Source: Gemmatimonadaceae bacterium
Lineage (GTDB): Bacteria > Gemmatimonadota > Gemmatimonadetes > Gemmatimonadales > Gemmatimonadaceae
Length of the DNA stretch: 64,000 nucleotides
Assembly (NCBI GenBank): GCA_037721215.1
Contig: JBBJNV010000005.1
Span: 88,469 to 152,468, forward strand
Direction: 5' to 3'
A model generated the notes under the pieces. That model had not been told where the DNA came from. It was given only the letters and a program-made list of their open reading frames with translations, and searched no databases. Shown here one piece after another: positions 46,027-55,040 of this stretch (positions are counted from its first letter, which is position 1; each line of letters starts with the position of its first letter). The position numbers were made by a program, and so were the translations under genes.

Positions 46027-46056
46027 GTTACCCGGAACCCGCGCACTCCCCGCGAA

Positions 46057-47517
46057 ATGAACGATACTGCACGCCGCCCACGTCTGCGCTTCGCACCCTC
46101 GCCCACCGGCTACCTGCATGTCGGGGGCGCACGGACGGCGCTGTTCAACATGCTGTATGCCCGCCACAACAACGGCGACTTCCTGCTCCGTATCGAGGAT
46201 ACCGACAAAGCCCGCAGCACCGATGAAAGCACCCGCGCGATCTTCGACGGGCTCGAATGGCTCGGTCTCGCCTGGGATGAGGAAGTAGTCTATCAGGGCG
46301 CGAACCTCGAGCGCCATCGCCGCGATGCGCTGACCATGCTCGACAACGGCGCTGCCTACCGTTGCTTCTGCACTCCCGGAGAGTTGGATGAAAGGCGCAA
46401 GGAATCCGATGGACGGAAGGAGAGTTTCAAGTACGACAGGCGCTGTGATCGTCTCGCCGAAGACGAAGTGGAGAGGCGGGTGGCGGACGGCGAATCCCAT
46501 GTCGTGCGCTTCCGCATTCCGGAAGGCACCACTCACTGGGACGACCTCGTCCACGAAACCATCTCATTCCCCAACAAGGATCTCGACGACTTTGTGATCC
46601 TCCGCTCCAACGCAACGCCCATCTACAACCTCGCTGTTGTCTCCGACGATATAGCGATGGGCATCACCCTGGTGATGCGCGGCGATGACCACATCTCCAA
46701 CACGCCCAAACAGATTCTGCTCTACCGCGCACTCGGCGCCGGGGAACCACAGTTCGCGCATCTGCCCATGATCCATGGCACCGATGGTAAAAAGCTGAGC
46801 AAGCGGCACGGTGCAACCGCAGTTGGAGACTACCAGCACCTGGGCCTGCTGCCCGGCGCCATGCTCAATTTTCTCGCGCTCCTCGGCTGGTCTCCCGGCG
46901 GCGACCGCGAAGTGATGACAATGGAGGAGATGATCTTGCTGTTCACGCCGCGGGGCTTGCAGCGTAAGGCCGCCATCTTCGACCCGCAGAAGCTGGACTG
47001 GATGAACGGCCAGCATCTGTCGCGCATTCCTCTTGCTGAGCTCGAACCGCGCGTCACAGTGGCGATGATGAGTGCCGGGCTGGTGAACGAGAACACCATC
47101 GCGCATCGCCGCGATTGGTACCTGTCACTCCTCGATTTGCTTCGCGTTCGTGCGCGAACCATCGACGACATCGTGCGACAGGCAAGGCCCTACTTTCCGG
47201 AGCCGATCGAATACGACGCAGAGTCGATCGCGAAAAGCTGGAAAGACTCTGAGGCATCGGCCGGCATCATCCGATCAGCCCGCGAATCACTAGCGTCAAT
47301 CGAGAGCTGGGAAGCCGGCACGCTTGAGGCGGCACTGCGTGATCTTGCGGAGTCACGGGGGATATCCGCAGGCAAGGTTTTTCAACCGTTGCGAACCGCG
47401 CTGACAGGTATGAGCGTGAGCCCCGGGATGTTTGAGGTGCTCGTGATGATGGGCCGTGGGCTCTCGCTTAGCCGCCTTGCCGACGCTGAAGCATGGTTGA
47501 CCAGCACTCCCGGTTGA
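46057..47517 (+). CDS. gltX: Glutamate-tRNA ligase
   Basis: A 486-residue class I synthetase from ATG 46057. RFAPSPTGYLHVGGARTAL is the HIGH-region, LLRIEDTDKARST follows, zinc-like CTPGELDERRKESDG region (one Cys pair is missing, as in many bacterial GltX), PIYNLAVVSDDIAMGITLVMRGDDHISNTPKQI and the KMSKS-like HGTDGKKLSKRHGATAVGDY. The C-terminal helical anticodon domain ends with LADAEAWLTSTPG. It charges tRNA-Glu and possibly tRNA-Gln for amidotransferase, since tRNA-Gln is encoded downstream. It is complete and of standard length, and follows the tRNA terminator. Confidence 0.97.
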   Translation: MNDTARRPRLRFAPSPTGYLHVGGARTALFNMLYARHNNGDFLLRIEDTDKARSTDESTRAIFDGLEWLGLAWDEEVVYQGANLERHRRDALTMLDNGAAYRCFCTPGELDERRKESDGRKESFKYDRRCDRLAEDEVERRVADGESHVVRFRIPEGTTHWDDLVHETISFPNKDLDDFVILRSNATPIYNLAVVSDDIAMGITLVMRGDDHISNTPKQILLYRALGAGEPQFAHLPMIHGTDGKKLSKRHGATAVGDYQHLGLLPGAMLNFLALLGWSPGGDREVMTMEEMILLFTPRGLQRKAAIFDPQKLDWMNGQHLSRIPLAELEPRVTVAMMSAGLVNENTIAHRRDWYLSLLDLLRVRARTIDDIVRQARPYFPEPIEYDAESIAKSWKDSEASAGIIRSARESLASIESWEAGTLEAALRDLAESRGISAGKVFQPLRTALTGMSVSPGMFEVLVMMGRGLSLSRLADAEAWLTSTPG

Positions 47518-47626
47518 CACAGCCCGATCGCATTCATGATGTTGACGCTGCCACCCGTCCATTGCAGATTTGCGATGGCCAAACGGCCGTTTCACAGTCC
47601 CTCGCATCGCAATTTCCGGAGTCACA

Positions 47627-48283
47627 ATGGCTGAGACATTGACCCCCATCGAGAGCTCGGTCTACACGTATCTGCTCGACTTCACCGCTGAAAACACATA
47701 CCAGCCGAGCATTCGCGACATCGGCAGGCAGTTTCACATCAAGTCGACGAAAACAGTTTCCGACCTGCTTCAGTCCCTCGCCAAAAAAGGATATATCGAG
47801 CGCGACCCCACCCGTTCGCGCGGGGTGCGATTACTGGGGTTCACCGGAGGAAGCAAGACCAATCCGGTTCCATACTACGGGCGGATTCACGCCGGAGAGC
47901 CTACGCTTCTGCCGGAGCACAAAGACGGTTACATCACGATGGATCGCCGGTTCATTCCGGCCGAGGAAGTGTATTTCCTGAAGGTGAAAGGCGACAGCAT
48001 GATCGGCCGTTCGATCAACGACGGCGATTTCGTCATGGTCAACCCGTCCGCCAGCTCTAAGGACAATGACATCATCGCGGCAAGAATCGGCGAAGAAGCA
48101 ACTGTCAAGACGCTGACACATCAGGACGGGGCAGTCGTGCTTGAGCCTGCAAATCCATCCGAACGAGAGATTGTCATCAAGCCCGACGATGACTTCAGCA
48201 TCCTCGGCGTGATCTGCGGTGTCTTCAGGCCGCTCGGCACCATGGAAGTAATGGCGGCCGCGGCTATCCCCCGCACCGCTTAG
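47627..48283 (+). CDS. lexA: LexA repressor
   Basis: A 218-residue protein from ATG 47627, with cggag 7 nt ahead; a longer frame from 47570 is less likely. The N-terminal winged helix (about 1-70) has IRDIGRQFHIKSTKTVSDLL as recognition region. The S24 self-cleavage domain carries the Ala89-Gly90 scissile bond (RIHAGEP), catalytic Ser124 (KGDSMIG) and Lys161 (ATVKTL). RecA-stimulated cleavage would derepress SOS genes. The DNA-binding part diverges from the E. coli SOS recognition helix, so its operator probably differs. No operator was located around its own start. It is complete and convergent with the next gene. Confidence 0.93.
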   Translation: MAETLTPIESSVYTYLLDFTAENTYQPSIRDIGRQFHIKSTKTVSDLLQSLAKKGYIERDPTRSRGVRLLGFTGGSKTNPVPYYGRIHAGEPTLLPEHKDGYITMDRRFIPAEEVYFLKVKGDSMIGRSINDGDFVMVNPSASSKDNDIIAARIGEEATVKTLTHQDGAVVLEPANPSEREIVIKPDDDFSILGVICGVFRPLGTMEVMAAAAIPRTA

Positions 48284-49176
48284 TCGCGCGGCGGCGGGCT
48301 TCCCGGGACCGGCTGCTCAGCTGGTCCCGTTTTTTTATCCGGTGAGTTCAGCGCCATGGCACGCTCTCTCTCCTTCCTCTCCCGGATGCTCTTTACCGCT
48401 TTCTTGAAATCAGCTTCGTTCATCCCTCGCTGAGCTTGCGAGAAAATGTCCGAGTGAAGCTGGTTCTGGAGCCGGTTCCGGTCATTGACCGTTGGATTTC
48501 CTGTTGTGTTGATCGGCAGCATTGCGAGCAAAGCGGTCGGGATCGACACCTTGCCAAGCCGGATGTACTGCTGATCGATTCCGTATTTGCGGCCGCCCTT
48601 TTCGAATGTCCAGTCGCCGGGTTTCTTCTGGCCCGAGGCAATTCTCACTGAGTCGTTGAACGGCTGGATAATTGTCGCAATCACGCTGTCGAGACGTTGG
48701 GTGGCCGTTTTCGGGGCGGCAATGATATCGCCCGGGGCAGCCCATAGCCTGGGGTCGGAGTATCGGGGCCGGATGCCGCGCGTGGGGCCACCACCGCCAA
48801 CCAGAGGCCCCGTTCCCCCGTCGGTCTCGGGGCGGGCACCAGGTGGCGACTCAGGGATCATCGACGGGACAGACGTCGGCGCGACAAGAGGCCGGCGCGG
48901 GGTAACGCTTGCCGGCCGGCCATCGCCTCCACTTCTGCCCTCGACCGCGGGGCCCGCGGCTCTGGGCAATGCCAGGAATCCGATCCTCTCCGCCGGCACT
49001 GCAGGCGAGGCAGTCCGCCCGAAGACCATCGAAAATGCATTCGGCGAGATCAGGAACTTGACAAGCACAATTGCCAGAAAGATATGTACAGCAAGGGATA
49101 CCACGAATGACCGCGACGGCCGTGGACTCCCGACAGCATCATGCGCTGGCGCTCTTGACCCCCGGAGCGTGTTCAC
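48280..49176 (-). CDS. TonB-like single-pass protein of unknown function
   Basis: A 298-residue protein from GTG 49176. After a short basic cytoplasmic part there is one transmembrane helix (SFVVSLAVHIFLAIVLVKFLI), then a long Pro/Gly/Thr-rich periplasmic linker with PTSVPSMIPESPPGARP, and a C-terminal folded part with RIASGQKKPGDWTFEKGGRKYGIDQQYIRLGKVSIPTALLA-like sequence (residues about 175-225) and a charged helix (NRLQNQLHSDIFSQAQRGM, FKKAVKSIRERKERER). The layout recalls TonB or energy-transducing proteins, but the C-terminal domain is not a recognised TonB fold. It is the last gene of a minus-strand operon with the aminotransferase, and its 3' end overlaps the lexA stop by 4 nt. Confidence 0.7.
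   Translation of the reverse strand: MNTLRGSRAPAHDAVGSPRPSRSFVVSLAVHIFLAIVLVKFLISPNAFSMVFGRTASPAVPAERIGFLALPRAAGPAVEGRSGGDGRPASVTPRRPLVAPTSVPSMIPESPPGARPETDGGTGPLVGGGGPTRGIRPRYSDPRLWAAPGDIIAAPKTATQRLDSVIATIIQPFNDSVRIASGQKKPGDWTFEKGGRKYGIDQQYIRLGKVSIPTALLAMLPINTTGNPTVNDRNRLQNQLHSDIFSQAQRGMNEADFKKAVKSIRERKERERAMALNSPDKKTGPAEQPVPGSPPPRD
48304..48336 (+). terminator. lexA terminator inside the convergent gene
   Basis: Arms cgggacc (48304-48310) and ggtcccg (48323-48329) around ggctgctcagct are followed by seven T residues. It lies 20 nt after the lexA stop and at the same time encodes residues of the C-terminus (KKTGPAEQPVPGSP) of the minus-strand gene. Confidence 0.88.
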
Positions 49177-49195
49177 AGAAGCCCGTCACGTATAG

Positions 49196-50380
49196 TCACT
49201 TAGCGGCAGCACCCATTCGCGCGAGCACCTTTCCCGCGCGCAACGCAGCTTCGCGAATTCTGTCAGGCGAAGTCACGAACGACACGCGAAAAAAGCCTTC
49301 ACCGCCGACACCCAGCGACGAGCCTGGCAATACGATCACTCCTTCCTCCTCCATCAGTGACTCGGCGAACGCAGCGCTGGGAATATTCCCGGGAAGCGCA
49401 ATCCAGAGATACATCGTCGCCATCGGCGTGCTGCATGCAAAGCCGTTGTCCCGGAACGCCGTCACAGCGGCGTCTCTCCGTTCCTTGAACACCGATACAT
49501 TGCCCGCGACAAAACTCTCCGCATCGTCGAGAGCCGCCGCGGCTGCGGCCTGTACAGCCATGAACGCGCCAGTGTCGATGAATGACTTGACTCTCACGAG
49601 CGGCGCGATAAGATCGGCGCTGCCAACAGCCCAGCCGCAACGCCAGCCGGTCATGTTGAAGGTCTTGGACATGGAGTGAAACTCGATCGCCACGTGGCGG
49701 GCACCATCCACCTCGAAAATGCTTGGCGGCATGTAGCCATCGAAGGCCATCTCCGAGTACGCATTGTCATACACCAGGAGGATGTCCAGTTCCCTGCATC
49801 GCTGAACCATTTCTTCGAGGTAGCTGATTGGAGCGATGGCGGCAGTCGGGTTATTCGGATAATTCAGGTACAGTATCCTGGTCCGGTCAAGAACTTCCCG
49901 AGGAATCTCATCGAGGTCAACAAGGAAGCCGTTGCCGGGCTTCAGCGCATAGCGGTAAGGCTCGGCGCCTCCGAGCTGCGTGCCGCCGAGGTACGCGAGA
50001 TACCCGGGCTCCGGAATGATTGTAGTATCGCCCTCCTCCGCGTATGCGAGCGCAAGGTGGGAGATTCCTTCTTTCGATCCGATAAGCGGCACAACTTCGC
50101 GCATTGCATCAAAGGCAATTCCGAATCGGCGCAGCATAAAGCGCGTCACTGCCTGGCGATATTCGACAAGTCCGGTGCCGAAACCGTACCGGCTCATCGG
50201 CGACATGGCGGCCGCTTCGGCAAGACGCCTTACAGCCACGTCGGGAGGAGCAAGGTCTGCATCACCGGCTCCAAGATCGATAACATCGACTCCCCGCGCG
50301 ATCAGCTCGCGCTTTCGTTCCGGCAGTTTCCCAAGTGGATAATCCGGGAGTGCAAGCACCCGGGCGGAGGGACGCGGCAC
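49196..50380 (-). CDS. Class I/II aminotransferase, LL-diaminopimelate aminotransferase-like
   Basis: A 394-residue PLP enzyme from GTG 50380, sharing one base with the upstream stop (TAGTG). IDLGAGDADLAPPD, YGFGTGLVEYRQAV, LIGSKEGISHLALAY, NYPNNPTAAIA, VYDNAYSEMAFDGY and the PLP lysine K239 in SMSKTFNMTGWRCGWAVG place it in the LL-DAP aminotransferase / MalY-like branch of fold type I. In that branch DapL transfers an amino group in lysine synthesis; without neighbours from that pathway a broad aminotransferase role is possible. It is followed by the TonB-like gene and preceded by a fumarylacetoacetase-family enzyme. Confidence 0.85.
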   Translation of the reverse strand: MPRPSARVLALPDYPLGKLPERKRELIARGVDVIDLGAGDADLAPPDVAVRRLAEAAAMSPMSRYGFGTGLVEYRQAVTRFMLRRFGIAFDAMREVVPLIGSKEGISHLALAYAEEGDTTIIPEPGYLAYLGGTQLGGAEPYRYALKPGNGFLVDLDEIPREVLDRTRILYLNYPNNPTAAIAPISYLEEMVQRCRELDILLVYDNAYSEMAFDGYMPPSIFEVDGARHVAIEFHSMSKTFNMTGWRCGWAVGSADLIAPLVRVKSFIDTGAFMAVQAAAAAALDDAESFVAGNVSVFKERRDAAVTAFRDNGFACSTPMATMYLWIALPGNIPSAAFAESLMEEEGVIVLPGSSLGVGGEGFFRVSFVTSPDRIREAALRAGKVLARMGAAAK

Positions 50381-51066
50381 TAGTCTTCGCCCCGCACCGG
50401 ATTGCTGACCCTGCTCAAGCCCTCTATCTCGACTTCAACGATGTCAGCCGCGGTGAGTGGGCCGACGCCCGCCGGTGTTCCAGTCAACACAATGTCGCCC
50501 GGTTCCAGGGACATGACATGCGAGACATACGAAAGAAGCATCGATATCGGAAATACCATCTCGGCCGAAGATGCCCGCTGACGCTCCTCGCCATTCACCC
50601 GGCTGATGACGGTCAGCCTCGTTAGATCGTGCGAGCCTTCGGCGATATTTCCCAGCGGGCAGAACGTGTCGAACCCCTTCGCTCGCGTCCACTGACTGTC
50701 TTTCCGCTGGAGATCCCGCGCTGTGACATCGTTCGCGGCAACGACGCCACTCACGGCGGCAATGCATTCAGATTCCGCTGCCTTCTTCAGCCGCCGACCA
50801 ATGATAATGCCAATCTCTCCTTCGAATTCAACGCGCGCCGACTGGGACGGCAGAATGATTGAGGCGCCATCACCGATCACGCTGGTAGACGGTTTGAGAA
50901 ACAAGAGCGGCTCGACCGGAACATCGTTACCAAGCTCCTTTGCATGCTCGCGATAATTGCGGCCAATGCATACGATCTTTCCCGGACGTGAGACGCGGGC
51001 GCTCGACTCGTGCAGCGGAATACCGCCGCCGGTGAGCGGATCGTCGGTTGTAAGGTCAGCCACCAC
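50380..51066 (-). CDS. Fumarylacetoacetate hydrolase family protein
   Basis: A 228-residue protein from GTG 51066 (a second GTG follows directly). KIVCIGRNYREHAKELGND, PLLFLKPSTSVIGDG, VEFEGEIGIIIGRRLKKA, VTARDLQRKDSQWTRAKGFDTFCPLG and DIVLTGTPAGVGPL form the FAH beta-barrel active site, with the metal-binding Glu and Asp residues of VEFEGE. Family members hydrolyse or decarboxylate acylpyruvates and 2-oxo acids, for example oxaloacetate decarboxylase or acylpyruvase activity. Its exact substrate is unclear. It overlaps the aminotransferase by one base, so they are probably coupled. Confidence 0.9.
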   Translation of the reverse strand: MVADLTTDDPLTGGGIPLHESSARVSRPGKIVCIGRNYREHAKELGNDVPVEPLLFLKPSTSVIGDGASIILPSQSARVEFEGEIGIIIGRRLKKAAESECIAAVSGVVAANDVTARDLQRKDSQWTRAKGFDTFCPLGNIAEGSHDLTRLTVISRVNGEERQRASSAEMVFPISMLLSYVSHVMSLEPGDIVLTGTPAGVGPLTAADIVEVEIEGLSRVSNPVRGED

Positions 51067-51092
51067 AAGCCTCGTTCGTTGGGCGTTTCACT

Positions 51093-53297
51093 TCATTCGG
51101 ACACAGCGTAGAACTCGCGCAGTTGCCGGGCAGTCTCGTTCCATCCCGCAAAAATGCGCCGGGCGGAAGGGAGGGCGCGCATCAGCGTTGCCCCGTAGGA
51201 CTTCGTTACCAGCCGTGGATCGGCGATCACGATTGCGCCCCTGTCGGTGCCAGATCTGATCAATCGGCCGAAACCCTGCTTCAATCTGAGGGCCGCGTGC
51301 GGAACCATGTACTCGGCAAATGGATCGCCGCCGCGCTCGATGATTGCTTCGCAATGTGCAGCAGTGAGGGGCTCGGTTGGAACGCGGAATGGCAGCTTCG
51401 CAATTAGGAGCCCGCGAAGAGCGTGGCCGGCAACATCGACACCTTCCCAGTACGACGAAGTTCCGAGCAGAACTGCCCTGCCGGATTCCCTGAACCTTGC
51501 GAGCAGCGAATCCCGCGAATCTTCGCCGTGCACCAGCAGCGGTCGCTCGGCAGCCACTCCCCGCGCCCTTAGAACGATCGCGGCTTCCCTGACATCGCGA
51601 TGGCTGGTGAACAGGACGAAAATGCCGCCATCGGATGCCTCGGTGAAGTCCTGAGCTATCCGCATCAGCGCGTTGAAGTGTCCCGGCGCATCGGCATTTG
51701 GCGCCGGGATGTCTGTTGGAACGGCGAGAATCGCCTGTCGATTGAAGTCGAAGGGTGATGGAAATGACTCCATGACTGCCGGGATGCGCAGGTAATCAAC
51801 GCCAAGCCGGCCACTCACGAAACCAAACCGGCCGTCGCTTGAAAGTGTTGCGCTGGTCACGATCGTCGTGCGTACCCTTCCGAACAGATCGTCCCGAAGC
51901 ACGGGTGCAAGATCCAAGGGAACCCATGTCACTCCGATATTGCCTTCGCGTCCGCGTGACTCTACCCATCTGACGCGCTTGTGCGCATCCGGGCCTGCGT
52001 CAAGCGCACCGCTTAGCGCATCGGCGAGCGCCTCGAGGCGCCTCCCCACACCACGCAACTCGTTCACGATCAGCGCGACAGCGTCGTCGCGCGTTGCTTC
52101 CAATTCCATCCGTTCCCGAATCACCGCCACGCTCGTACTCAGAACCGACGTCTCGTTGAGGAAATCAGCGAGCGCCGCTGTCAGACCGCCGCGCCAGATT
52201 TCATGAGTCGCGAAATCGTCGGTGAGCCGCACAACCGGTTGGGCATGTTGCTTCAGAAACACCTCGAGCAGATCGAAAACCGCCCCTCCCTTTTCGCGCG
52301 CTGCATCGAGGGCGGGAATGACTCGCGTGTGGAGCAGGTCGAGACTTGCCTTGTTGAAAATGTCATTCTCACCGACGCGAAGCCGTACTTCAAGCGCGGC
52401 AAGAAGGCCGCGGCCACCGCGACGGCCAGCTGACCCGCGAACCAGTCGCGCCATGAGGCGTTGCATTCCGCGCCGGGTGGCGGATGCACCGAGGTGGGCC
52501 GCAGCGGCGTCTTCGAGGTGATGGCCTTCGTCCACCACCAGCCGTGAATACGCCGGGATTACCGCCGCATCATCCCAGTTCTGTTGCGCCCGTCGCACTG
52601 CAATGTCGGACATGAGCAGGTGGTGATTCACCACTACCACATGTGCCTTCGCTGCATTCCGCCTGGCGCGGAAGAGGAAGCAGGGCTCGAAATGAGGGCA
52701 TGCAGATCGTGTGCAAAGGTCAGGTTCAGCCGCCACTTCGTCCCACAGCTCAGCGCTCGGCTGAAACGGCAGATCGCTGAGCGAGCCTTCGCTCGTGTGA
52801 GTTGCCCAGCGCGCCACGCTGTCGAGGCCTTGGTCTGGATCGTCGAGCAGAGTGGGACCGATGATTTTCGCCTGTTCCAGGCGTAGCATGCACAAATAAT
52901 TCCGCCAGCCTTTGAGAAGCGCAAAGCGCACGTCCTGCTCATCCGCAAGCGCACCGGCCAGGAACGGGAGATCCTTTCGTACCAGCTGCTCCTGCAGATT
53001 GATGGTGTTGGTCGACACCACCGTTCGCTCGCCGGTCAACGCTGCCCAGCGCAAGGCAGGCATCAGGTAGCCGAGCGACTTGCCGACGCCCGTTCCTGCT
53101 TCGATCAGTCCCACGCCCCCGTCATTGTAGAGTTCAGTGATTGCGCGAGCCATGTCACGCTGCGCTGGCCTGTCTTCGTAGAGGCGCATCGCAACCGCCA
53201 CCGGGCCGTGGGGGCCCAGATCGTCGTTCAGCGCGTCTGGATCGAGCCTGGGCTCTGCGGCATCCATCGTAATCGCTACTTCGGGAAACGCGATCAC
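51093..53297 (-). CDS. dinG: DinG/XPD-type ATP-dependent DNA helicase
   Basis: A 734-residue superfamily II helicase from GTG 53297, whose start overlaps the rsmI stop as GTGA. Walker A EAGTGVGKS is at residues 66-74. Four cysteines follow: one in the WRNYLCML stretch and three in DLCTRSACPHFEPC, a typical [4Fe-4S] cluster. DEGHHLEDAA is the DEAH-like motif, and LFTSHRDVREA, LGTSSYWEGVDV and KQGFGRLIRSGTDRGAIVIADPR close the C-terminal RecA domain. It unwinds 5'-3' and resolves R-loops or secondary structure. It is intact with no exonuclease domain, so it is the shorter DinG form. Confidence 0.94.
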   Translation of the reverse strand: MIAFPEVAITMDAAEPRLDPDALNDDLGPHGPVAVAMRLYEDRPAQRDMARAITELYNDGGVGLIEAGTGVGKSLGYLMPALRWAALTGERTVVSTNTINLQEQLVRKDLPFLAGALADEQDVRFALLKGWRNYLCMLRLEQAKIIGPTLLDDPDQGLDSVARWATHTSEGSLSDLPFQPSAELWDEVAAEPDLCTRSACPHFEPCFLFRARRNAAKAHVVVVNHHLLMSDIAVRRAQQNWDDAAVIPAYSRLVVDEGHHLEDAAAAHLGASATRRGMQRLMARLVRGSAGRRGGRGLLAALEVRLRVGENDIFNKASLDLLHTRVIPALDAAREKGGAVFDLLEVFLKQHAQPVVRLTDDFATHEIWRGGLTAALADFLNETSVLSTSVAVIRERMELEATRDDAVALIVNELRGVGRRLEALADALSGALDAGPDAHKRVRWVESRGREGNIGVTWVPLDLAPVLRDDLFGRVRTTIVTSATLSSDGRFGFVSGRLGVDYLRIPAVMESFPSPFDFNRQAILAVPTDIPAPNADAPGHFNALMRIAQDFTEASDGGIFVLFTSHRDVREAAIVLRARGVAAERPLLVHGEDSRDSLLARFRESGRAVLLGTSSYWEGVDVAGHALRGLLIAKLPFRVPTEPLTAAHCEAIIERGGDPFAEYMVPHAALRLKQGFGRLIRSGTDRGAIVIADPRLVTKSYGATLMRALPSARRIFAGWNETARQLREFYAVSE

Positions 53298-54130
53298 GCC
53301 TCGTGTGCCAGGCGGTAAGCAATGTTGCGGGGAGCCCCGTGCTCGTCTATCAGCCGATCGATGATTGCCCGCGGAGTCATTTCGTCCATGCGCATCTGGC
53401 GTGCGTGTTCGCGCAATGAATCTTCAGTGACTTCATCACGTTCCGCACCGCACACCAGAATGACGACTTCGCCTCGCGCACTCGCGGTTGTGAACCGCTC
53501 TGCGAGCTCATCGATGGTTCCGCGGGCGAACTCCTCAAATCGCTTCGTCAGCTCGCGTGCGACGACGGCAGTGCGTTTCGAGGCACCGGATTCGGCCAGC
53601 TCGCAAAGGGTAGAGCCCACCCGCGAGGGCGCTTCATAAATCACTGCGGTGTGGTTCATCCGCATGATCTCGGTTAGTGCGAGCAGTCGTTCTTTTCCCT
53701 TCCGTGGGAGGAAGCCGAAAAAAGTAAACTTTTCTCCCGCAACGCCCGACGCCACGAGCGCCGCGAGCAGCGCCGACGCGCCGGGAATCGGCACCACCGC
53801 GATGCCTGCCTCGATCGCCGCGGTCACCAGCCGCGCCCCCGGGTCCGACACGAGCGGTGTCCCCGCGTCGGTAATCAGCGCAATGGACTCTCCGTCCTCC
53901 AGCCGCTTGACGAGTCGAGGTGTCTCGCGTGCTTCGTTGTGCTCGTGGTACGAGGAGCACTTCGTCTTGATCTGGTAGTGATCGAGTAACCGGCGGGAAT
54001 GGCGAGTGTCTTCGGCAACGACAAGCGCGGCCGAGGAAAGCACCTCGACCGCGCGGAAAGACATATCTCCCATATTTCCAATGGGAGTACTCACGACGTA
54101 AAGAGCGCCGGAAATCGCGGCGGCGCTCAC
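53294..54130 (-). CDS. rsmI: 16S rRNA (cytidine(1402)-2'-O)-methyltransferase
   Basis: A 278-residue protein from GTG 54130, supported by gaggag 4 nt upstream. LYVVSTPIGNMGDMSFRAVEVL, VVAEDTRHSRRLLDHYQI, ALITDAGTPLVSDPGARLV and IPGASALLAALVASG followed by FFGFLPRKGKE define RsmI. It methylates the 2'-O of C1402 in 16S rRNA using SAM, in the decoding centre. The C-terminal helical tail (DEMTPRAIIDRLIDEHGAPRNIAYRLAHEA) is complete. It follows trxA by 21 nt and runs into the helicase gene. Confidence 0.95.
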   Translation of the reverse strand: MSAAAISGALYVVSTPIGNMGDMSFRAVEVLSSAALVVAEDTRHSRRLLDHYQIKTKCSSYHEHNEARETPRLVKRLEDGESIALITDAGTPLVSDPGARLVTAAIEAGIAVVPIPGASALLAALVASGVAGEKFTFFGFLPRKGKERLLALTEIMRMNHTAVIYEAPSRVGSTLCELAESGASKRTAVVARELTKRFEEFARGTIDELAERFTTASARGEVVILVCGAERDEVTEDSLREHARQMRMDEMTPRAIIDRLIDEHGAPRNIAYRLAHEA

Positions 54131-54151
54131 TTACTCCTCAGCGGCTAGACG

Positions 54152-54475
54152 TTAAGCGGCGTGCTGTCGGAATTTTGCGTCGAGGATCGATTTCGAAGGA
54201 CCGATGATCTGATCGACGAGCTTGCCGTCCTTAAAGAAAAGGATGGTCGGAATCGAGCGTACATTGAACCGCATCGCCGTCGCGTTATTGGTATCGACGT
54301 CGAGTTTTGCTACCTTGGCCTTGCCAGCATACTCACCCGCGAGCTGATCCAGAACGGGCGCAACCGCCCGGCATGGTCCGCACCAGGTCGCCCAGAAATC
54401 AACCACTGCCAGACCCGGGTGATTCTCGATTTCGGTCTCGAAATCGCTGTCCGTCACATCGACCGCATTAGACAT
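54152..54475 (-). CDS. trxA: Thioredoxin
   Basis: A 107-residue thioredoxin from ATG 54475 with a strong ribosome binding site (aggagc). The active site WCGPC (Cys32, Cys35), the buried Asp26 in VVDFWATWCGPC, cis-Pro in RSIPTILFFKDGK and Gly of IGPSKS are all present. It reduces protein disulfides with thioredoxin reductase. Standard length, no signal peptide. It heads the minus-strand run rsmI, dinG, FAH-family and aminotransferase genes. Confidence 0.97.
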   Translation of the reverse strand: MSNAVDVTDSDFETEIENHPGLAVVDFWATWCGPCRAVAPVLDQLAGEYAGKAKVAKLDVDTNNATAMRFNVRSIPTILFFKDGKLVDQIIGPSKSILDAKFRQHAA

Positions 54476-54550
54476 TCAAGCTCCTTTCTGGCTGGAAAAC
54501 CCGTCCGACTCAGCGAGACGAGTTTGTTCTCATTTCAGGATTGAAATCTA

Positions 54551-54976
54551 ATGCAAACACCAAGCCCCAGAGGCACGCGCATTGCGCACATTGGCATCGC
54601 CGTCCGCTCGATTGCCGAGCTGGTGCCATTCTATCGGGATGTCCTGGGGATGAGCGAGGCAGTGCTGGACAACTCGGATGGCGCAAGCATCGCTGGATTT
54701 GAGGCGGGCGAGTCGCTGGTCGAGCTGCTCGAGGCGGAAACGCCTGACAGTCCCGTTGGAAAATTCATCGCCCGCCGTGGTCCGGCAATCCATCACGTCT
54801 GCTTCACTGTCGACGACCTGGATGCAATGCTGGAGCGGTGCCGCGCCGCGGGATTGAGGCTGATCGATGAGGTACCGCGGATTGGCGCTGAGGGGAAGCG
54901 GATTGCGTTCATCCATCCAGGGTCGACGGGCGGCGTGCTTATCGAACTAACGGAGCACGACGCCGGTTCCGGGTGA
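54551..54976 (+). CDS. mce: Methylmalonyl-CoA epimerase (VOC family)
   Basis: A 141-residue protein from ATG 54551. Paired VOC repeats are visible: IAHIGIAVRSIAELVPFYRDVLGM (His) with LVELLEAETPDSPVGKFI (Glu), and AIHHVCFTVDDLDAMLERC (His) with RIAFIHPGSTGGVLIELTEH (Glu), giving the four metal ligands expected of methylmalonyl-CoA epimerase. It racemises (R)- and (S)-methylmalonyl-CoA in propionate and odd or branched-chain degradation, which fits the acyl-CoA genes near 20-24 kb. It is diverging from trxA with a 75-nt gap. Confidence 0.92.
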   Translation: MQTPSPRGTRIAHIGIAVRSIAELVPFYRDVLGMSEAVLDNSDGASIAGFEAGESLVELLEAETPDSPVGKFIARRGPAIHHVCFTVDDLDAMLERCRAAGLRLIDEVPRIGAEGKRIAFIHPGSTGGVLIELTEHDAGSG

Positions 54977-55040
54977 CTTTTGTTTCAGGACCCCGAACTG
55001 AGGGCCGTTGGCCAGTTACAATTCAAGTCGCCAATCCAGC

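Noticed and set aside
45448..46554. 368-residue open frame on the minus strand
   Set aside because: Runs across tRNA-Ser(GCT), its terminator and the start of gltX.
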